Origin: Shewanella olleyana
GTDB taxonomy: Bacteria > Pseudomonadota > Gammaproteobacteria > Enterobacterales > Shewanellaceae
DNA: 64,000 bases
NCBI RefSeq assembly: GCF_023283825.1
Contig: NZ_JAKILD010000020.1
Span: 37,224-101,223, forward strand
Reading direction: 5' to 3'
The notes under the pieces are model-generated. The model had not been told where the DNA came from, ran no database searches, and saw nothing but the letters and a program-made list of their open reading frames with translations. Below, piece after piece: positions 1 to 11,145 of this stretch (positions within the stretch are counted from its first letter, which is position 1; every line of letters starts with the position of its first letter). The position numbers and the translations under genes were made by a program.

Positions 1-1476
1 GTAATCGCCAGAAGCATTAATAGTATTAACAAGCTCAGCATGTTCGCTGTTCATGAATGAAAGCAGAGCAGCTTCGAAGCTACCGATTTTACTTAGTTCA
101 ACACTCTTCAAGTAGCCTTTTTCAGCTGCGAAGATTGAGATAGCTTGGGCAGCAATGCTCATAGGAGCATATTGCTTTTGCTTCATAAGTTCGGTAACAC
201 GCTCACCATGCTCAAGTTGAGCACGAGTTGCATCATCTAAGTCAGATGCAAATTGTGAGAACGCAGCAAGCTCTCGATACTGTGCTAACGCGGTACGAAT
301 ACCACCAGACAGTTTCTTAATGATCTTAGTCTGAGCCGCACCACCAACACGAGATACTGAAATACCTGGGTTAACAGCAGGACGTAAGCCTGAGTTAAAT
401 AAGTCAGTTTCAAGGAAGATTTGACCATCTGTAATAGAAATTACGTTAGTCGGTACGAATGCAGATACATCACCTGCTTGGGTTTCAATAATAGGCAACG
501 CAGTTAAAGAACCGGTTGTACCTTTTACTTCACCGTTAGTGAATTTTTCTACATAGTTTTCGTTTACACGTGAAGCACGTTCTAATAAACGAGAATGTAG
601 ATAGAATACATCACCTGGGTATGCTTCACGTCCTGGTGGACGCTTCAATAGTAGAGAGATCTGACGGTAAGCAACTGCTTGCTTAGATAGATCATCATAT
701 ACGATTAAAGAATCTTCACCGCGGTCACGGAAGTATTCACCCATTGAACAACCAGAGTAAGGTGCTAAGTATTGTAATGCTGCAGCTTCAGAAGCTGTTG
801 CTACTACAACGATAGTGTTAGCTAATGCACCGTGCTCTTCAAGCTTACGTACAACGTTAGCGATTGTAGAAGCTTTTTGCCCTACCGCTACGTATACACA
901 TTTAATGCCTGAATCTTTCTGGTTGATAATTGCATCGATAGCCATCGCTGTTTTACCAGTCTGACGGTCACCAATGATCAATTCACGTTGACCACGACCA
1001 ATAGGGATCATGGCATCAACGGCTTTATAACCAGTTTGGATTGGTTGATCTACAGACTGACGTTCAATAACACCAGGAGCGATAACTTCAATAGGAGAGT
1101 AACCATCGTTGTCGATTGGTCCTTTTCCATCAATTGGCTCACCAAGGGTGTTAACAACGCGGCCTAATAAACCACGACCTACTGGTACTTCAAGAATACG
1201 ACCAGTAGTCTTAACTTTTGCGCCTTCTGCTAAATTAGCATAAGGACCCATTACTACGGCACCGACAGAATCACGTTCTAAGTTCAACGCGATTGCAAAA
1301 CGGCCACCAGGCAGTTCGATCATTTCACCTTGCATTACATCGGCAAGGCCGTGAATGCGAATGATGCCGTCACTTACTGCAACGATTGTACCTTCGTTGC
1401 GAGCTTCACTAACGACGTCGAACTGCTCGATCCGCTGCTTAATCAGATCGCTGATTTCAGTGGAATTCAGTTGCAT
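1..1476 (-). CDS. atpA: ATP synthase F1 subunit alpha (C-terminus cut by window edge)
   Basis: This is the non-catalytic nucleotide-binding alpha subunit of the F1 head on the cytoplasmic side of the inner membrane. The reverse strand is open from an ATG at 1476 to base 1 (492 codons). The protein begins [12 protein letters not shown] and carries the Walker A motif GDRQTGKT around residue 170. The family is about 513 residues, so roughly 20 C-terminal residues lie outside the window. It starts 14 bases after the atpH stop, in the usual order of the atp operon. Identification is secure; only the end is missing. Confidence 0.97.
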   Translation of the reverse strand, partial: MQLNSTEISDLIKQRIEQFDVVSEARNEGTIVAVSDGIIRIHGLADVMQGEMIELPGGRFAIALNLERDSVGAVVMGPYANLAEGAKVKTTGRILEVPVGRGLLGRVVNTLGEPIDGKGPIDNDGYSPIEVIAPGVIERQSVDQPIQTGYKAVDAMIPIGRGQRELIIGDRQTGKTAMAIDAIINQKDSGIKCVYVAVGQKASTIANVVRKLEEHGALANTIVVVATASEAAALQYLAPYSGCSMGEYFRDRGEDSLIVYDDLSKQAVAYRQISLLLKRPPGREAYPGDVFYLHSRLLERASRVNENYVEKFTNGEVKGTTGSLTALPIIETQAGDVSAFVPTNVISITDGQIFLETDLFNSGLRPAVNPGISVSRVGGAAQTKIIKKLSGGIRTALAQYRELAAFSQFASDLDDATRAQLEHGERVTELMKQKQYAPMSIAAQAISIFAAEKGYLKSVELSKIGSFEAALLSFMNSEHAELVNTINASGDY

Positions 1477-1490
1477 GCTCAAACTCCCAA

Positions 1491-2024
1491 TTACGATTGT
1501 AGCTTATCAGACAAGCGCGATAGATTACCGCTAACAGAGCCATCAATGACTAAGTCGCCTGATTTAATAATTACACCGCCAATAAGCGATGCATCTACAC
1601 TACAATTCAGCTTAACTTTGCGTGCGAGACGTTTCTCAAGAGAAACACTAATTTGCTCTTCCTGCTCAGAACTTAGCTCAGTCGCTGAAACAACAGTTGC
1701 TTCAACTTCTTTCGCCCATTCATTGCGGTACTCAGCAAAAAGTAGAGAGACTGTTGGCAGTATCTCTAAACGACCGTTTTCAGCCATAACCTTTATAAGG
1801 TTTTGACCCTGTGCGTTTACCTGCTCACCACATACTTCAATAAATAGTGAGGCAAGTTTTGCACTAGCCAATGAACCACCAAGCAACGGTTTAATTGATT
1901 CGTTTTCACTAACCAATGCCGCGAAGTTCAGCATTTCTGCCCAATCTTCAATTGCTTTATGTTCAACAGCAAAATCAAAAGCTGCCTTTGCATAAGGACG
2001 AGCAATGGTGCTTATTTCAGCCAT
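1491..2024 (-). CDS. atpH: ATP synthase F1 subunit delta
   Basis: The 177-residue protein has the length and profile of the delta (OSCP) subunit, which sits on top of the F1 head and joins it to the peripheral stalk formed by the b subunits. It begins [19 protein letters not shown], typical of the family, and ends with the conserved GG(V/I)xIKxGDxxxDGSV-type region (residues about 148-165). It lies between atpF and atpA with short gaps (16 and 14 bases), so it is part of one transcript. No oddity seen. Confidence 0.97.
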   Translation of the reverse strand: MAEISTIARPYAKAAFDFAVEHKAIEDWAEMLNFAALVSENESIKPLLGGSLASAKLASLFIEVCGEQVNAQGQNLIKVMAENGRLEILPTVSLLFAEYRNEWAKEVEATVVSATELSSEQEEQISVSLEKRLARKVKLNCSVDASLIGGVIIKSGDLVIDGSVSGNLSRLSDKLQS

Positions 2025-2040
2025 AACTCCGATTCCTTAA

Positions 2041-2511
2041 TTAAATTTCAGCAACAAGTTTATTAACTATGTCACTGTGAGCTTCTGGATCAATCGAACG
2101 TTGAAGAATCTTCTCTGCACCAGTTACGGCAAGAGTAGCAACTTGCTTACGCAAGTCATCTTTAACGCGATTACGTTCGTTTTCAATTTCAGCTTGACCT
2201 TGAGCGATAATTTTCGCACGTTCGGTATCAGCTTCAATTTTCGCTTCTTCAACTATTTGAGCTTTGCGCTTATTAGCTTGCTCAATAATTTCATTAGCAG
2301 TCGCCTTCGCTTCTTTTAGTTGCTCATTAGCTTTCGCTTGAGCCAACTCTAGATCTTTTGCAGCACGTCCTGCATCAGCTAGCCCATCGGCAATTTTCTT
2401 CTGGCGTTCTTCGATAGCGTTCATCAATGGCGGCCATACAAACTTCATGCAAAACCACACGAAGAGTGCAAAAGAAATCGCTTGGCCTAGCAGGGTAGCG
2501 TTAATACTCAT
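2041..2511 (-). CDS. atpF: ATP synthase Fo subunit b
   Basis: The 156-residue b subunit forms the peripheral stalk. Residues about 5-25 are one hydrophobic membrane segment ([18 protein letters not shown]). The rest is a charged, Ala/Glu/Lys-rich helix expected to form the parallel coiled-coil dimer that holds F1 to subunit a. Length equals that of the E. coli protein (156). It sits between atpE and atpH in the standard order, with 27 bases to atpE. Confidence 0.97.
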   Translation of the reverse strand: MSINATLLGQAISFALFVWFCMKFVWPPLMNAIEERQKKIADGLADAGRAAKDLELAQAKANEQLKEAKATANEIIEQANKRKAQIVEEAKIEADTERAKIIAQGQAEIENERNRVKDDLRKQVATLAVTGAEKILQRSIDPEAHSDIVNKLVAEI

Positions 2512-2538
2512 AACGACAACTCCTTCTAAGGGGGGCGA

Positions 2539-2814
<276 letters not shown>

Positions 2815-2828
2815 CTAATTTTATTAAA

Positions 2829-3662
<834 letters not shown>

Positions 3663-4046
3663 TTAATTTTGCTTGAAGTATAAAGGGGCTGTCCAAGGTA
3701 TTAGTAAAGCCAGCAAATAACAGCTAAACAACGGCAAAAATGGCGTTTTTAGCATGCCAAATGCGATGGCAAACAACACAATGGTTAGCAGCAACTTTAC
3801 CGCTTCCCCCAAGAAAAACATCCAAACGACTTTTCCTGACGCTTTAGCTCCCGCATGAGAGAAAGCAAGGGTTGCGAATACAAAATTAGGGAGTACAGCA
3901 ATGAGACCACCTGCTATAGCAGATAAGCCATACTGAGCTCCCCACAGAGCGAAAAAGAAAATTGAAGTTCCCCCAGCTACCGCCGCCTGTAACAACACTA
4001 TTCGATAGGCTGACCACCGGCCACGACGCGCTAAAACCTTACTCAA
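3663..4046 (-). CDS. atpI: ATP synthase accessory protein I
   Basis: This small (127-residue) membrane protein is the first gene of the atp operon. AtpI is known as a non-essential factor linked to c-ring assembly or stability. Four hydrophobic segments are visible after a basic N-terminus (SKVLARRGRWSAYR). Sequence conservation of the family is low, so the assignment rests mainly on size, membrane topology and its position directly before atpB. The 225-base gap upstream (4047-4271) must hold the operon promoter, but I could not pick clear -35/-10 boxes. Confidence 0.9.
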   Translation of the reverse strand: MSKVLARRGRWSAYRIVLLQAAVAGGTSIFFFALWGAQYGLSAIAGGLIAVLPNFVFATLAFSHAGAKASGKVVWMFFLGEAVKLLLTIVLFAIAFGMLKTPFLPLFSCYLLALLIPWTAPLYFKQN

Positions 4047-4271
4047 TTTTGAATCTCCGCATTAGTACTTATTTTTCCGCTAGGCCATTAATGTGATCAT
4101 TAACAACTCAGACTGGAAAAAAAGCATGCAAAGTATACCTTTTCACACCTTGTTTGCAACTTTGATGAGAGGTTAAACAGTGATATTAGGCGCGATTTAG
4201 CTCTAAATTTCTAAAAAGTCAAAATTACGCCTTGTTACAAAGTTACTATTGAAATGACTTTGTTGGGAGAT

Positions 4272-5165
4272 TTAGTGGATTTTGCTAAGTATTCCATCCA
4301 ATTCAGCAAGATCTTGGTAGTTTATTACAATTTTACCTTTACCTTTACTGCCATGATTAATCGCAACTTTAGCACCTAGTTTTTCAATTAACTGTTGCTC
4401 CAAGCGAGTTACATCATGATCTTTAGTTGGCTTTTCAGCTTCTTTAGCAGGATTTAGGGCTTTATTGACTAATCGTTCAGTTTCTCGAACTGTCATTTCT
4501 TTAGAAGCGACTAATCGAGCTAAATTAGTTTGCTCTTCACCGTCAATAGCAAGTAGGGCTCGGGCATGACCCATATCAATATCCCCATACTCTAATAAAC
4601 GCTTTACTGGCTCATTTAAACTATTTAAACGTAATAAGTTAGACACACTTGCTCTAGATTTCCCGACAGCATCAGCAGTTTGTTGATGAGTTAATTCAAA
4701 CTCTTCAAGTAAACGTTGCAATGCAATCGCTTCTTCCATTGCATTTAAATCTTCACGTTGAATGTTTTCTATTAAAGCAATGGCAACAGCTGACTCATCA
4801 GGTACCTGCTTTACAATACAAGGTACCTTGTCTAATTGAGCAATTTGCGATGCTCTCCAACGACGTTCACCAGCAATAATTTCGTATTTTTCAGCATCAA
4901 CTTTACGCACAACGATAGGTTGAATAACCCCTTGTGATTTAATTGACTCTGCAAGCTCTTCTAGCGCTTCAGGTGACATATCCTTACGCGGTTGATACTT
5001 CCCAGACTGCAACAAATCTAAATCAAGCATTAGCAGGCCATCTTCCTTTGGTGCTTCGATGGTTTCAGCTTTTGTTTGAGTCTGTTCTGTTTTACGGCTC
5101 GCAGCATTACTGTTACTTAACAATGCATCCAAGCCTTTACCTAAACCGCGCTTTTTTAACGTCAT
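4272..5165 (-). CDS. parB: Chromosome partitioning protein ParB (CTPase, parS-binding)
   Basis: ParB loads at parS sites and spreads as a CTP-dependent clamp to help segregate origins. The 297-residue protein starts with the basic KKRGLGKGLDALL tail contacted by ParA. It carries the GERRWRA box of the ParB/Spo0J CTP-binding domain (about residues 100-106), then the helix-turn-helix (HQQTADAVGKSRASVSNLLR, about 160-180), then a short C-terminal dimer domain. It follows parA by 15 bases. Its likely target sites are in this same window at 26.7-38.6 kb. Confidence 0.97.
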   Translation of the reverse strand: MTLKKRGLGKGLDALLSNSNAASRKTEQTQTKAETIEAPKEDGLLMLDLDLLQSGKYQPRKDMSPEALEELAESIKSQGVIQPIVVRKVDAEKYEIIAGERRWRASQIAQLDKVPCIVKQVPDESAVAIALIENIQREDLNAMEEAIALQRLLEEFELTHQQTADAVGKSRASVSNLLRLNSLNEPVKRLLEYGDIDMGHARALLAIDGEEQTNLARLVASKEMTVRETERLVNKALNPAKEAEKPTKDHDVTRLEQQLIEKLGAKVAINHGSKGKGKIVINYQDLAELDGILSKIH

Positions 5166-5180
5166 TTTATTCCCTTACGC

Positions 5181-5963
5181 TTAATTAGATTCTGTTTGTT
5201 GCTCTGCACGGCGAATGATTTCACCCGCAAGCGCTAAATAGGCTTTTGCACCAGCACTAGACTTGTCGTAATACATTGCTGGTGCGCCAAAACTTGGGGC
5301 TTCAGCTAAACGAATATTTCGAGGGATCACTGTGCGATAGACTTTTTCGCCAAAATGTTGCTTTAACTGATCCGAGACATCGTTAGATAACCGATTACGA
5401 GGATCGTACATGGTACGTAAGATCCCTTCTATACAAAGGGTAGGATTAACCATTGCCCCTAACTTAGTAATGGTATCAATTAGCGCAGTTAACCCTTCTA
5501 ATGCATAGTATTCACATTGCATTGGTACTAATACTGAATCAGCAGCTGACATGGCATTTACCGTCAACATATTCAAAGATGGCGGACAATCAATAAAGAT
5601 AAAGTCATAATCATCTTTGACTTCTGCCAATGCATTTTTTAATCGAATTTCTCTAGCGAAAAACTCCATTAATTTAATTTCTGCCGCAGTGACATCGCCA
5701 TTTCCGGCAATCAGATCATATTTACCTGTGGTGTCTTTAATGACTATTTCTTCAAAGGGCTTTTCTTCGACTAATAACTCATAAGCAGTATTTTCAACTT
5801 CATATTTGTCGACGCCACTACCCATAGTGGCATTACCTTGTGGATCAAGATCGATTAACAGCACCTTGCGTTTTGTGGCCGCAAGCGAGGCTGCTAAATT
5901 AACACAAGTTGTTGTTTTTCCTACGCCACCTTTCTGGTTGGCTACGGCAATGATTTTACCCAC
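5181..5963 (-). CDS. parA: Chromosome partitioning ATPase ParA (Soj)
   Basis: This 260-residue deviant-Walker ATPase moves the ParB-parS complex over the nucleoid. The Walker A' motif KGGVGKTT starts at residue 11, with the signature lysine, and the Walker B region is DFIFIDCPPSLN (around 115-126). It is a short chromosomal-type ParA without an N-terminal helix-turn-helix. It lies immediately downstream of rsmG (59-base gap), the usual rsmG-parA-parB order next to the origin. Confidence 0.97.
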   Translation of the reverse strand: MGKIIAVANQKGGVGKTTTCVNLAASLAATKRKVLLIDLDPQGNATMGSGVDKYEVENTAYELLVEEKPFEEIVIKDTTGKYDLIAGNGDVTAAEIKLMEFFAREIRLKNALAEVKDDYDFIFIDCPPSLNMLTVNAMSAADSVLVPMQCEYYALEGLTALIDTITKLGAMVNPTLCIEGILRTMYDPRNRLSNDVSDQLKQHFGEKVYRTVIPRNIRLAEAPSFGAPAMYYDKSSAGAKAYLALAGEIIRRAEQQTESN

Positions 5964-6022
5964 GTGTTCACCCTAAGGACATATTTACGATGTCCGATAA
6001 TATTTATTCTTTGTAAGTGCGA

Positions 6023-6664
6023 TTATTTTTTCGCTAGCTTTAACAGATGTCTTTGCTCATCTAACTTTGGTACTTTCAATGTGATGGTTTCTACCACATC
6101 AAATCCAGCAGGAATATTGGTTAATTCAGCATCACTCAATTGACCTTTAAGTGCATAAAACTGACCATGTTCGGCTGGTAAGTGGTGACACCAACTCAGC
6201 ATATCTTCAATTGAAGCAAAAGCGCGACTGATCACACCATCAAACTTTTGCTCAGGTTCATACGCCTCAACACGGCTTTCAACTGAAGTAATGTTATTGA
6301 TCTTCAATTCAAACTGAACTTGCTTTTGAAAACGGATCCGCTTGCCTAAGCTATCCAATAAAACAAATTCTTTATCTGGATTTAAAATTGCTAGTGGGAT
6401 CCCAGGTAAGCCTGGTCCAGTGCCAACATCAATGAATCTTTGTCCCTTAAGATAAGGAGAAACCACCAAACTGTCCATAACATGACGGATTAACATCTGT
6501 TCAGGATCTCTGACTGAAGTCAGGTTATAGGCTTTATTCCATTTATTTAGCATGGTAACAAACCCAACCAATTGTTGCTGTTGAGTTTCAGTCGCTGAAA
6601 TATTGGTTTCAGCTAGATAAGTTTTAAGTTGATCGGCTAACACGCTAAGTGACCTCAAAATCAA
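6023..6664 (-). CDS. rsmG: 16S rRNA (guanine-527-N7)-methyltransferase RsmG
   Basis: RsmG (formerly GidB) methylates G527 of 16S rRNA with S-adenosylmethionine. The 213-residue protein has the SAM-binding [13 protein letters not shown] loop in its Rossmann domain (around residues 80-92) and the [13 protein letters not shown] segment characteristic of the family. It is downstream of mnmG, separated by about 100 bases that contain a strong hairpin, so part of its expression may be uncoupled from mnmG. Confidence 0.97.
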   Translation of the reverse strand: MILRSLSVLADQLKTYLAETNISATETQQQQLVGFVTMLNKWNKAYNLTSVRDPEQMLIRHVMDSLVVSPYLKGQRFIDVGTGPGLPGIPLAILNPDKEFVLLDSLGKRIRFQKQVQFELKINNITSVESRVEAYEPEQKFDGVISRAFASIEDMLSWCHHLPAEHGQFYALKGQLSDAELTNIPAGFDVVETITLKVPKLDEQRHLLKLAKK

Positions 6665-6708
6665 AGGGAATCATAAATCATCGGGTATTATGAATGGCAG
6701 AAATGACT

Positions 6709-6732
6709 AAGGGAAGCCTCAAAGCTTCCCTT
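6709..6732 (-). terminator. Hairpin between mnmG and rsmG
   Basis: A perfect 9-base-pair stem (AAGGGAAGC / GCTTCCCTT) with a 6-base loop sits downstream of mnmG on the minus strand. The run of T after it is weak, so it may be a partial terminator or an RNA-stabilising stem between mnmG and rsmG, not a full stop. Confidence 0.5.
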
Positions 6733-6762
6733 ATTAGTTAAAACACAACTTTTTACTGGTAA

Positions 6763-8652
6763 TTAAGCACTTTTACGCAATAAACCACGCTTTTTAAGGT
6801 GAACCAGTAAAATTGAAATTGCCGCAGGCGTCATTCCAGAGATCCGAGAAGCTTGGCCAATGGTTTCTGGCTTATGCTCATTCATCTTAGCGATCACTTC
6901 GTTCGATAAGCCCGCGACTTCTTGATAATCAAGATCCAAGGGTAAATTGGTTGTTTCATGGCGTATGGCTTTATCGATCTCACCTTGTTGTCTTTGGATA
7001 TAACCAGAATACTTCACTTGGATCTGAACTTGCTCTGCAGCACGTGCATCTTCAATCGCAGGACCAAAACCTTCTAAGCTCATTAATTTTTTGTAATCCA
7101 TTTCAGGACGACGCAATAAGTCTTCAAATGAGGCTTCACGAGAAATCGGAGTATTTAACTCAGGGTTTAATACATCTAGCAAAGGCGAATTATTATGAAC
7201 CCAATTACTGCGTAAGCGCTGTAATTCAGTTTCAATCGATTCTCTTTTTTCGCTAAATTTCTGCCAACGTTCATCATCAACTAAGCCAAGTTCACGGCCT
7301 TTTTCAGTCAAACGTAAATCAGCATTATCTTCACGGAGTAATAATCGATACTCGGCGCGGCTGGTAAACATACGGTATGGCTCTTTTGTGCCAAGCGTCG
7401 ATAAATCATCAACTAACACACCGATATAAGCTTGATCACGTCTTGGGCACCAAACTTCTTTGCCTTGAACTTGCAAGGATGCGTTCATACCAGCAAGTAA
7501 CCCCTGAGCACCCGCTTCTTCATAACCAGTGGTACCGTTGATTTGTCCAGCAAAGAACAAACCATCAATATTTTTTGTTTCTAACGAGTTTTTAAGATCT
7601 CGTGGATCAAAATAATCATACTCAATGGCATAACCAGGTCGAATGATCTCAGCATTTTCCATGCCTTGAATTGATCGAACTAAATTTAATTGCACGTCAA
7701 AAGGTAAGCTGGTTGAGATCCCATTTGGGTAGATCTCATTAGTCGTTAACCCTTCAGGTTCAATAAAAATCTGATGGGAATTTTTGTCAGCAAATCGATT
7801 AATTTTATCTTCGATTGATGGACAATACCTTGGACCAATACCTTCAATCACCCCTGAATACATTGGGCTACGATCAAGTCCACCACGAATAATATCGTGA
7901 GTTTTTTCATTGGTATGGGTGATAAAACAAGAGACTTGCTGCGGATGTTGGTTTACATCACCGATAAATGACATTACAGGTAATGGATCATCACCTTTCT
8001 GCTCTTGCATTTTATCAAAATCAATGGTGTTGGCATCGATTCTTGGTGGAGTCCCCGTTTTAAGGCGTCCAACTCGGATCGGTAGTTCTTTCAATCGGTT
8101 TGCCAATGCTATTGCTGGTGGATCACCAGCTCGTCCACCACTGTAATTCTCTAATCCAATATGGATTTTACCGCTTAGGAAAGTACCAGTAGTTAACACT
8201 ACACTTGGCGACTCAAATGCTAATCCCATCTGAGTGACAACACCAATAACTTTATTATTTTCAACAACTAAATCATCTACAGCTTGCTGAAAAATACGTA
8301 AATTGGGTTGATGTTGAAGAATTTGCTGAATTTTTTGACGATAAAGCGCTCGGTCTGCTTGTGCACGAGTCGCTCTAACCGCTGGGCCTTTGCTCGAATT
8401 TAAGGTTCTAAATTGAATACCTGCGAAGTCAGTGGCTGTTGCCATTGCACCACCTAAAGCATCAATTTCTTTAACCAAATGGCCTTTACCAATCCCGCCA
8501 ATGGCTGGGTTACAAGACATTTGTCCAAGGGTATCGATATTGTGAGTCAGTAATAGGGTTTTTGATCCCATTCTTGCTGCTGCAAGTGCCGCTTCCGTTC
8601 CGGCATGACCACCACCAACAACAATAACATCAAACCGTTCATGAAAATGCAT
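6763..8652 (-). CDS. mnmG: tRNA uridine-5-carboxymethylaminomethyl modification enzyme MnmG (GidA)
   Basis: With MnmE (encoded at 18787-20145) it makes the cmnm5 modification of wobble uridine in several tRNAs. The 629-residue flavoprotein has the N-terminal FAD-binding [19 protein letters not shown] motif (residues 11-29), then the [12 protein letters not shown] segment, and further downstream conserved motifs such as [20 protein letters not shown]. Length matches E. coli (629). It starts at the left border of oriC, the classical gidA position; its transcription is known in E. coli to influence initiation. Confidence 0.98.
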   Translation of the reverse strand: MHFHERFDVIVVGGGHAGTEAALAAARMGSKTLLLTHNIDTLGQMSCNPAIGGIGKGHLVKEIDALGGAMATATDFAGIQFRTLNSSKGPAVRATRAQADRALYRQKIQQILQHQPNLRIFQQAVDDLVVENNKVIGVVTQMGLAFESPSVVLTTGTFLSGKIHIGLENYSGGRAGDPPAIALANRLKELPIRVGRLKTGTPPRIDANTIDFDKMQEQKGDDPLPVMSFIGDVNQHPQQVSCFITHTNEKTHDIIRGGLDRSPMYSGVIEGIGPRYCPSIEDKINRFADKNSHQIFIEPEGLTTNEIYPNGISTSLPFDVQLNLVRSIQGMENAEIIRPGYAIEYDYFDPRDLKNSLETKNIDGLFFAGQINGTTGYEEAGAQGLLAGMNASLQVQGKEVWCPRRDQAYIGVLVDDLSTLGTKEPYRMFTSRAEYRLLLREDNADLRLTEKGRELGLVDDERWQKFSEKRESIETELQRLRSNWVHNNSPLLDVLNPELNTPISREASFEDLLRRPEMDYKKLMSLEGFGPAIEDARAAEQVQIQVKYSGYIQRQQGEIDKAIRHETTNLPLDLDYQEVAGLSNEVIAKMNEHKPETIGQASRISGMTPAAISILLVHLKKRGLLRKSA

Positions 8653-8965
8653 TTTGTAACCTTGGGTAAAAGTAATTTTATAATTTACAAATAAATTAGA
8701 TTTTAAAATCGACAGACTGTATCAGCCGAGTATTTTAGCACTTGCTTTGCCTTTCGGGAATGATCAATTTTCTCAATTTGATCAGACCAGCTTCGCTTAA
8801 TAGATCTTAAGATCTTTAAATAGATCTTTTTATTACTGTTACTATTAGGATCGAGGTTTTCTGTGGAAAAGCCTATTTATCTTTAATAATCATAAGTTAA
8901 CGAGAAAATGATCCTGTGATCTAGCTGCGATCTAAATCAATATATCTTGGGGATAGATCGCCTAC

Positions 8966-8974
8966 TTATCCACA
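8966..8974 (+). promoter_or_regulatory. DnaA box in oriC (consensus)
   Basis: The sequence is TTATCCACA, an exact match to the high-affinity DnaA binding consensus. Confidence 0.9.
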
Positions 8975-9038
8975 GGGGTGATCATTAGTGAGATCAGCTG
9001 TGGATCAATACAAAGTTATGATCGGATAAAATAATAGC

Positions 9039-9047
9039 TTATCCACA
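9039..9047 (+). promoter_or_regulatory. DnaA box in oriC (consensus)
   Basis: Second exact TTATCCACA, 73 bases right of the first, same orientation. Confidence 0.9.
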
Positions 9048-9071
9048 TAGTTATCTTTTAAATTAACTTAT

Positions 9072-9080
9072 TGTGGATAA
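9072..9080 (-). promoter_or_regulatory. DnaA box in oriC (consensus, inverted)
   Basis: TGTGGATAA on the plus strand is the exact box in reverse orientation, close to the mioC 3' end. It faces the box at 9039. Confidence 0.9.
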
Positions 9081-9127
9081 GATTAACTATTACTGTGAGT
9101 ATAAATAAAGATATTAAAAGATTAGAT

Positions 9128-9571
9128 CTACTTAATATCAGTTTGCCACTCTGATAACCAAGCTAAAGCAGCATCTTCAGGTACAGGATCCATTTGTACA
9201 TCAACTTGGATCTTATTCACAATTGCTTCTGCATGTAAAAGATCGAGTTGAGAAATTATTTTTTCAGGGCCTTGGCAAAAAGTGTCGTAGCTTGAATCAC
9301 CAATGGCACATAATGCGTATTTTAATGAACTGAGATCTTCATTTGTGCTGATCAATTGCTGATAAAAAGGATCAATATTGTCTGGAAGATCGCCTGCTCC
9401 ATGTGTAGAACAAACAATGATCCACAGTGAATTAAGGTCTAAATCGGTTAGATTTGGGCTTAAATGTATCGTTATTTGATGACCTAAATTGGTTAATTGA
9501 GCAGCCATATCGTCTGCTACATATTCAGTTCCGCCTTGTGTCGTACCCACTAATATCTCTATTTTTGCCAT
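9128..9571 (-). CDS. mioC: Flavodoxin-like protein MioC
   Basis: This 147-residue FMN-binding flavodoxin-like protein starts MAKIEILVGTTQGGTEYVAD, with the phosphate-binding loop GTTQGGTEYVAD at residues 9-20, and contains the STHGAGDLPDN and GDSSYDTFC flavin-contacting loops. MioC has been linked to biotin synthase electron supply in E. coli. It is transcribed towards oriC, as in enterobacteria, where read-through across the origin affects initiation. Its function here is inferred from family and position. Confidence 0.93.
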   Translation of the reverse strand: MAKIEILVGTTQGGTEYVADDMAAQLTNLGHQITIHLSPNLTDLDLNSLWIIVCSTHGAGDLPDNIDPFYQQLISTNEDLSSLKYALCAIGDSSYDTFCQGPEKIISQLDLLHAEAIVNKIQVDVQMDPVPEDAALAWLSEWQTDIK

Positions 9572-9697
9572 GTTAATACCTAAGTTTGATCATTATTCGC
9601 CGTTGCTTAAGTCATAGTTTACGCAGATTTGCCATTGCACAAAGCGGTTTTTGTCCGTATTTTCAAAGATAACTTTTAACAAACTTGTAACTTACTT

Positions 9698-11062
9698 ATG
9701 TCTCTAGTTTCAATTACGGCTGAAATTGCTGATTTAGCATGGGGGCCACACATGCTGGTTCTTTTAGTCGGTGGTGGCTTATTTTTCCTTATTTATTCTA
9801 GGTTTATCCCATTTCGTTATATAGGGCATGCCATCAATATTGTCCGTGGAAAACATCCAGATAAAGGAGCTGAAGGGCATATTAGCCATGCTGGAGCTTT
9901 ATCTAGTGCCATGGCGGGTACTGTGGGTATGGGCAATATAGGCAGTGTGGCCGTTGCTATTATGGTCGGCGGTCCAGGGGCTATTTTTTGGATGTGGATC
10001 AGCGCTATTGTCGGTATGGCAACGAAGTTTTTTACTTGTACTTTAGCCATTATGTATCGTGGTAAAGATGAGAATGGTGATGTGCAGGGTGGTCCCATGT
10101 ACATCATTACTCAAGGTTTATCGAAAAAGTGGCATTTTCTAGCGGTGTTTTTTTGTGTTGTAGGCCTAGTAGGTAACTTTCCGTTATTTAATTCAAATCA
10201 ATTAGTGCAGATTATTCGTGAGTGGTTAATTGTAAAACCTGGTCATTTCCCTGCTAATGAATCTACTTTTTGGGTCGATTTATCGTTAGGGATTGTGGTG
10301 ATGTTGGTTGTTGCTAGCGTTATTTTAGGCGGGATCAAACGAATAGCCTCTGTTGCATCTAAAGTGGTGCCGTTAATGATCTTCATTTATATGAGCTGCG
10401 CCTTTTATGTTATTGCCACTCATTTAGAGGATGTTCCTGGTTACTTTGAGTTAATCATTACCGAAGCTTTTTCACTAAATTCAGTGGGTGGTGGCATATT
10501 AGGCACCATGTTGATTGGTATACGTCGCGCTGCGTTCTCAAACGAAGCGGGTATTGGTACTGAAGTGATGGCACATGGTAGTGCTAAAACCAATGAGCCG
10601 GTAAAAGAAGGGCTTGTTGCTATGCTTGGCCCCGCAATCGATACCTTAATAGTGTGCACGGCCACCGCGATGATCATTCTTATTTCTGGAGTTTGGCAAG
10701 GCACTGAAGCTGAAGGGGTAAACCTGTCTGCACAAGCGTTTGAAATAACGATGCCTGGAGTCGGGCCTTATTTACTGATCCTGTGTGTTGTCTTTTTCAG
10801 TATTAGTACCATTTTTACGCAGGCTTTTTATGGCGGGCAATGTTTTGCCTTTTTATTTGGTCGTCAGCGGTTACGTTATTACCAATACTTCTTTTTATGT
10901 GCAATTTTATTTGCTGCAACGGCCAGTTTACGCGAAATTGTCAATATTATTGATGCGGCATATGCATTAATGGCTATGCCTACTATGACATCAGCTATTT
11001 TATTAGCGCCAAAAGTCAGACAAGCATCGAAACTGTATTTTGCTAAACTTAAAGCTAACTAA
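9698..11062 (+). CDS. Alanine/glycine:sodium symporter (AGCS family)
   Basis: A 454-residue inner-membrane transporter of the alanine or glycine:cation symporter family, predicted to import alanine or glycine with sodium. The family signature is visible as GTVGMGNIGSVAVAIMVGGPGAIFWMW (residues about 74-100, in two pieces around MGNIG). About ten hydrophobic spans follow, together with the RRAAFSNEAGIGTE segment (277-290), which is typical of AGCS proteins. It is divergent from mioC and stands alone, ending at a strong terminator. The exact substrate cannot be told from sequence. Confidence 0.92.
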   Translation: MSLVSITAEIADLAWGPHMLVLLVGGGLFFLIYSRFIPFRYIGHAINIVRGKHPDKGAEGHISHAGALSSAMAGTVGMGNIGSVAVAIMVGGPGAIFWMWISAIVGMATKFFTCTLAIMYRGKDENGDVQGGPMYIITQGLSKKWHFLAVFFCVVGLVGNFPLFNSNQLVQIIREWLIVKPGHFPANESTFWVDLSLGIVVMLVVASVILGGIKRIASVASKVVPLMIFIYMSCAFYVIATHLEDVPGYFELIITEAFSLNSVGGGILGTMLIGIRRAAFSNEAGIGTEVMAHGSAKTNEPVKEGLVAMLGPAIDTLIVCTATAMIILISGVWQGTEAEGVNLSAQAFEITMPGVGPYLLILCVVFFSISTIFTQAFYGGQCFAFLFGRQRLRYYQYFFLCAILFAATASLREIVNIIDAAYALMAMPTMTSAILLAPKVRQASKLYFAKLKAN

Positions 11063-11090
11063 ATGAATTAATTGTCATTTAAATATAATA

Positions 11091-11127
11091 AAAAGGAGTG
11101 AGTCTGTTAAGGCTCACTCCTTTTTTA
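11091..11127. terminator. Bidirectional rho-independent terminator
   Basis: The stem GGAGTGAG (11095-11102) pairs with CTCACTCC (11113-11120) across a 10-base loop, flanked by A-run and T-run (11121-11126). It lies between the convergent symporter gene and fghA and can serve both. Confidence 0.9.
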
Positions 11128-11145
11128 TTCAACAGCTTTAAAGCT

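Larger units (their letters stand above)
8653..9127. other. oriC: Chromosomal replication origin oriC (mnmG-mioC type)
   Basis: This 475-base gap has no gene and shows the hallmarks of a gammaproteobacterial oriC. Perfect DnaA boxes (TTATCCACA or its complement) lie at 8966-8974, 9039-9047 and 9072-9080. Near-consensus boxes are TGTGGATCA at 8999-9007 and TGTGGAAAA at 8862-8870. I count 14 GATC (Dam/SeqA) sites from 8762 to 9023. The AT-rich stretch 8800-8845 holds three GATCT-led repeats (8803, 8811, 8823) resembling the 13-mer unwinding element. The order, AT-rich part next to mnmG and boxes towards mioC, matches E. coli oriC. Confidence 0.92.

Noticed and set aside
1330..1806. 158-codon plus-strand frame across the atpA/atpH junction
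   Set aside because: Opposite to two certain ATP synthase genes; no independent support.
4237..4263. Inverted repeat ACAAAGT-N13-ACTTTGT downstream of parB
   Set aside because: Short stem, long loop and no T-run; too weak to call a terminator.
5961..5966. CACGTG next to the parA start as a further parS
   Set aside because: Only the six-base core matches; the flanks do not fit the 16-base ParB site.
9572..9697. Search for a riboswitch or attenuator before the alanine symporter
   Set aside because: No paired structure or leader peptide was found in the 126-base gap.
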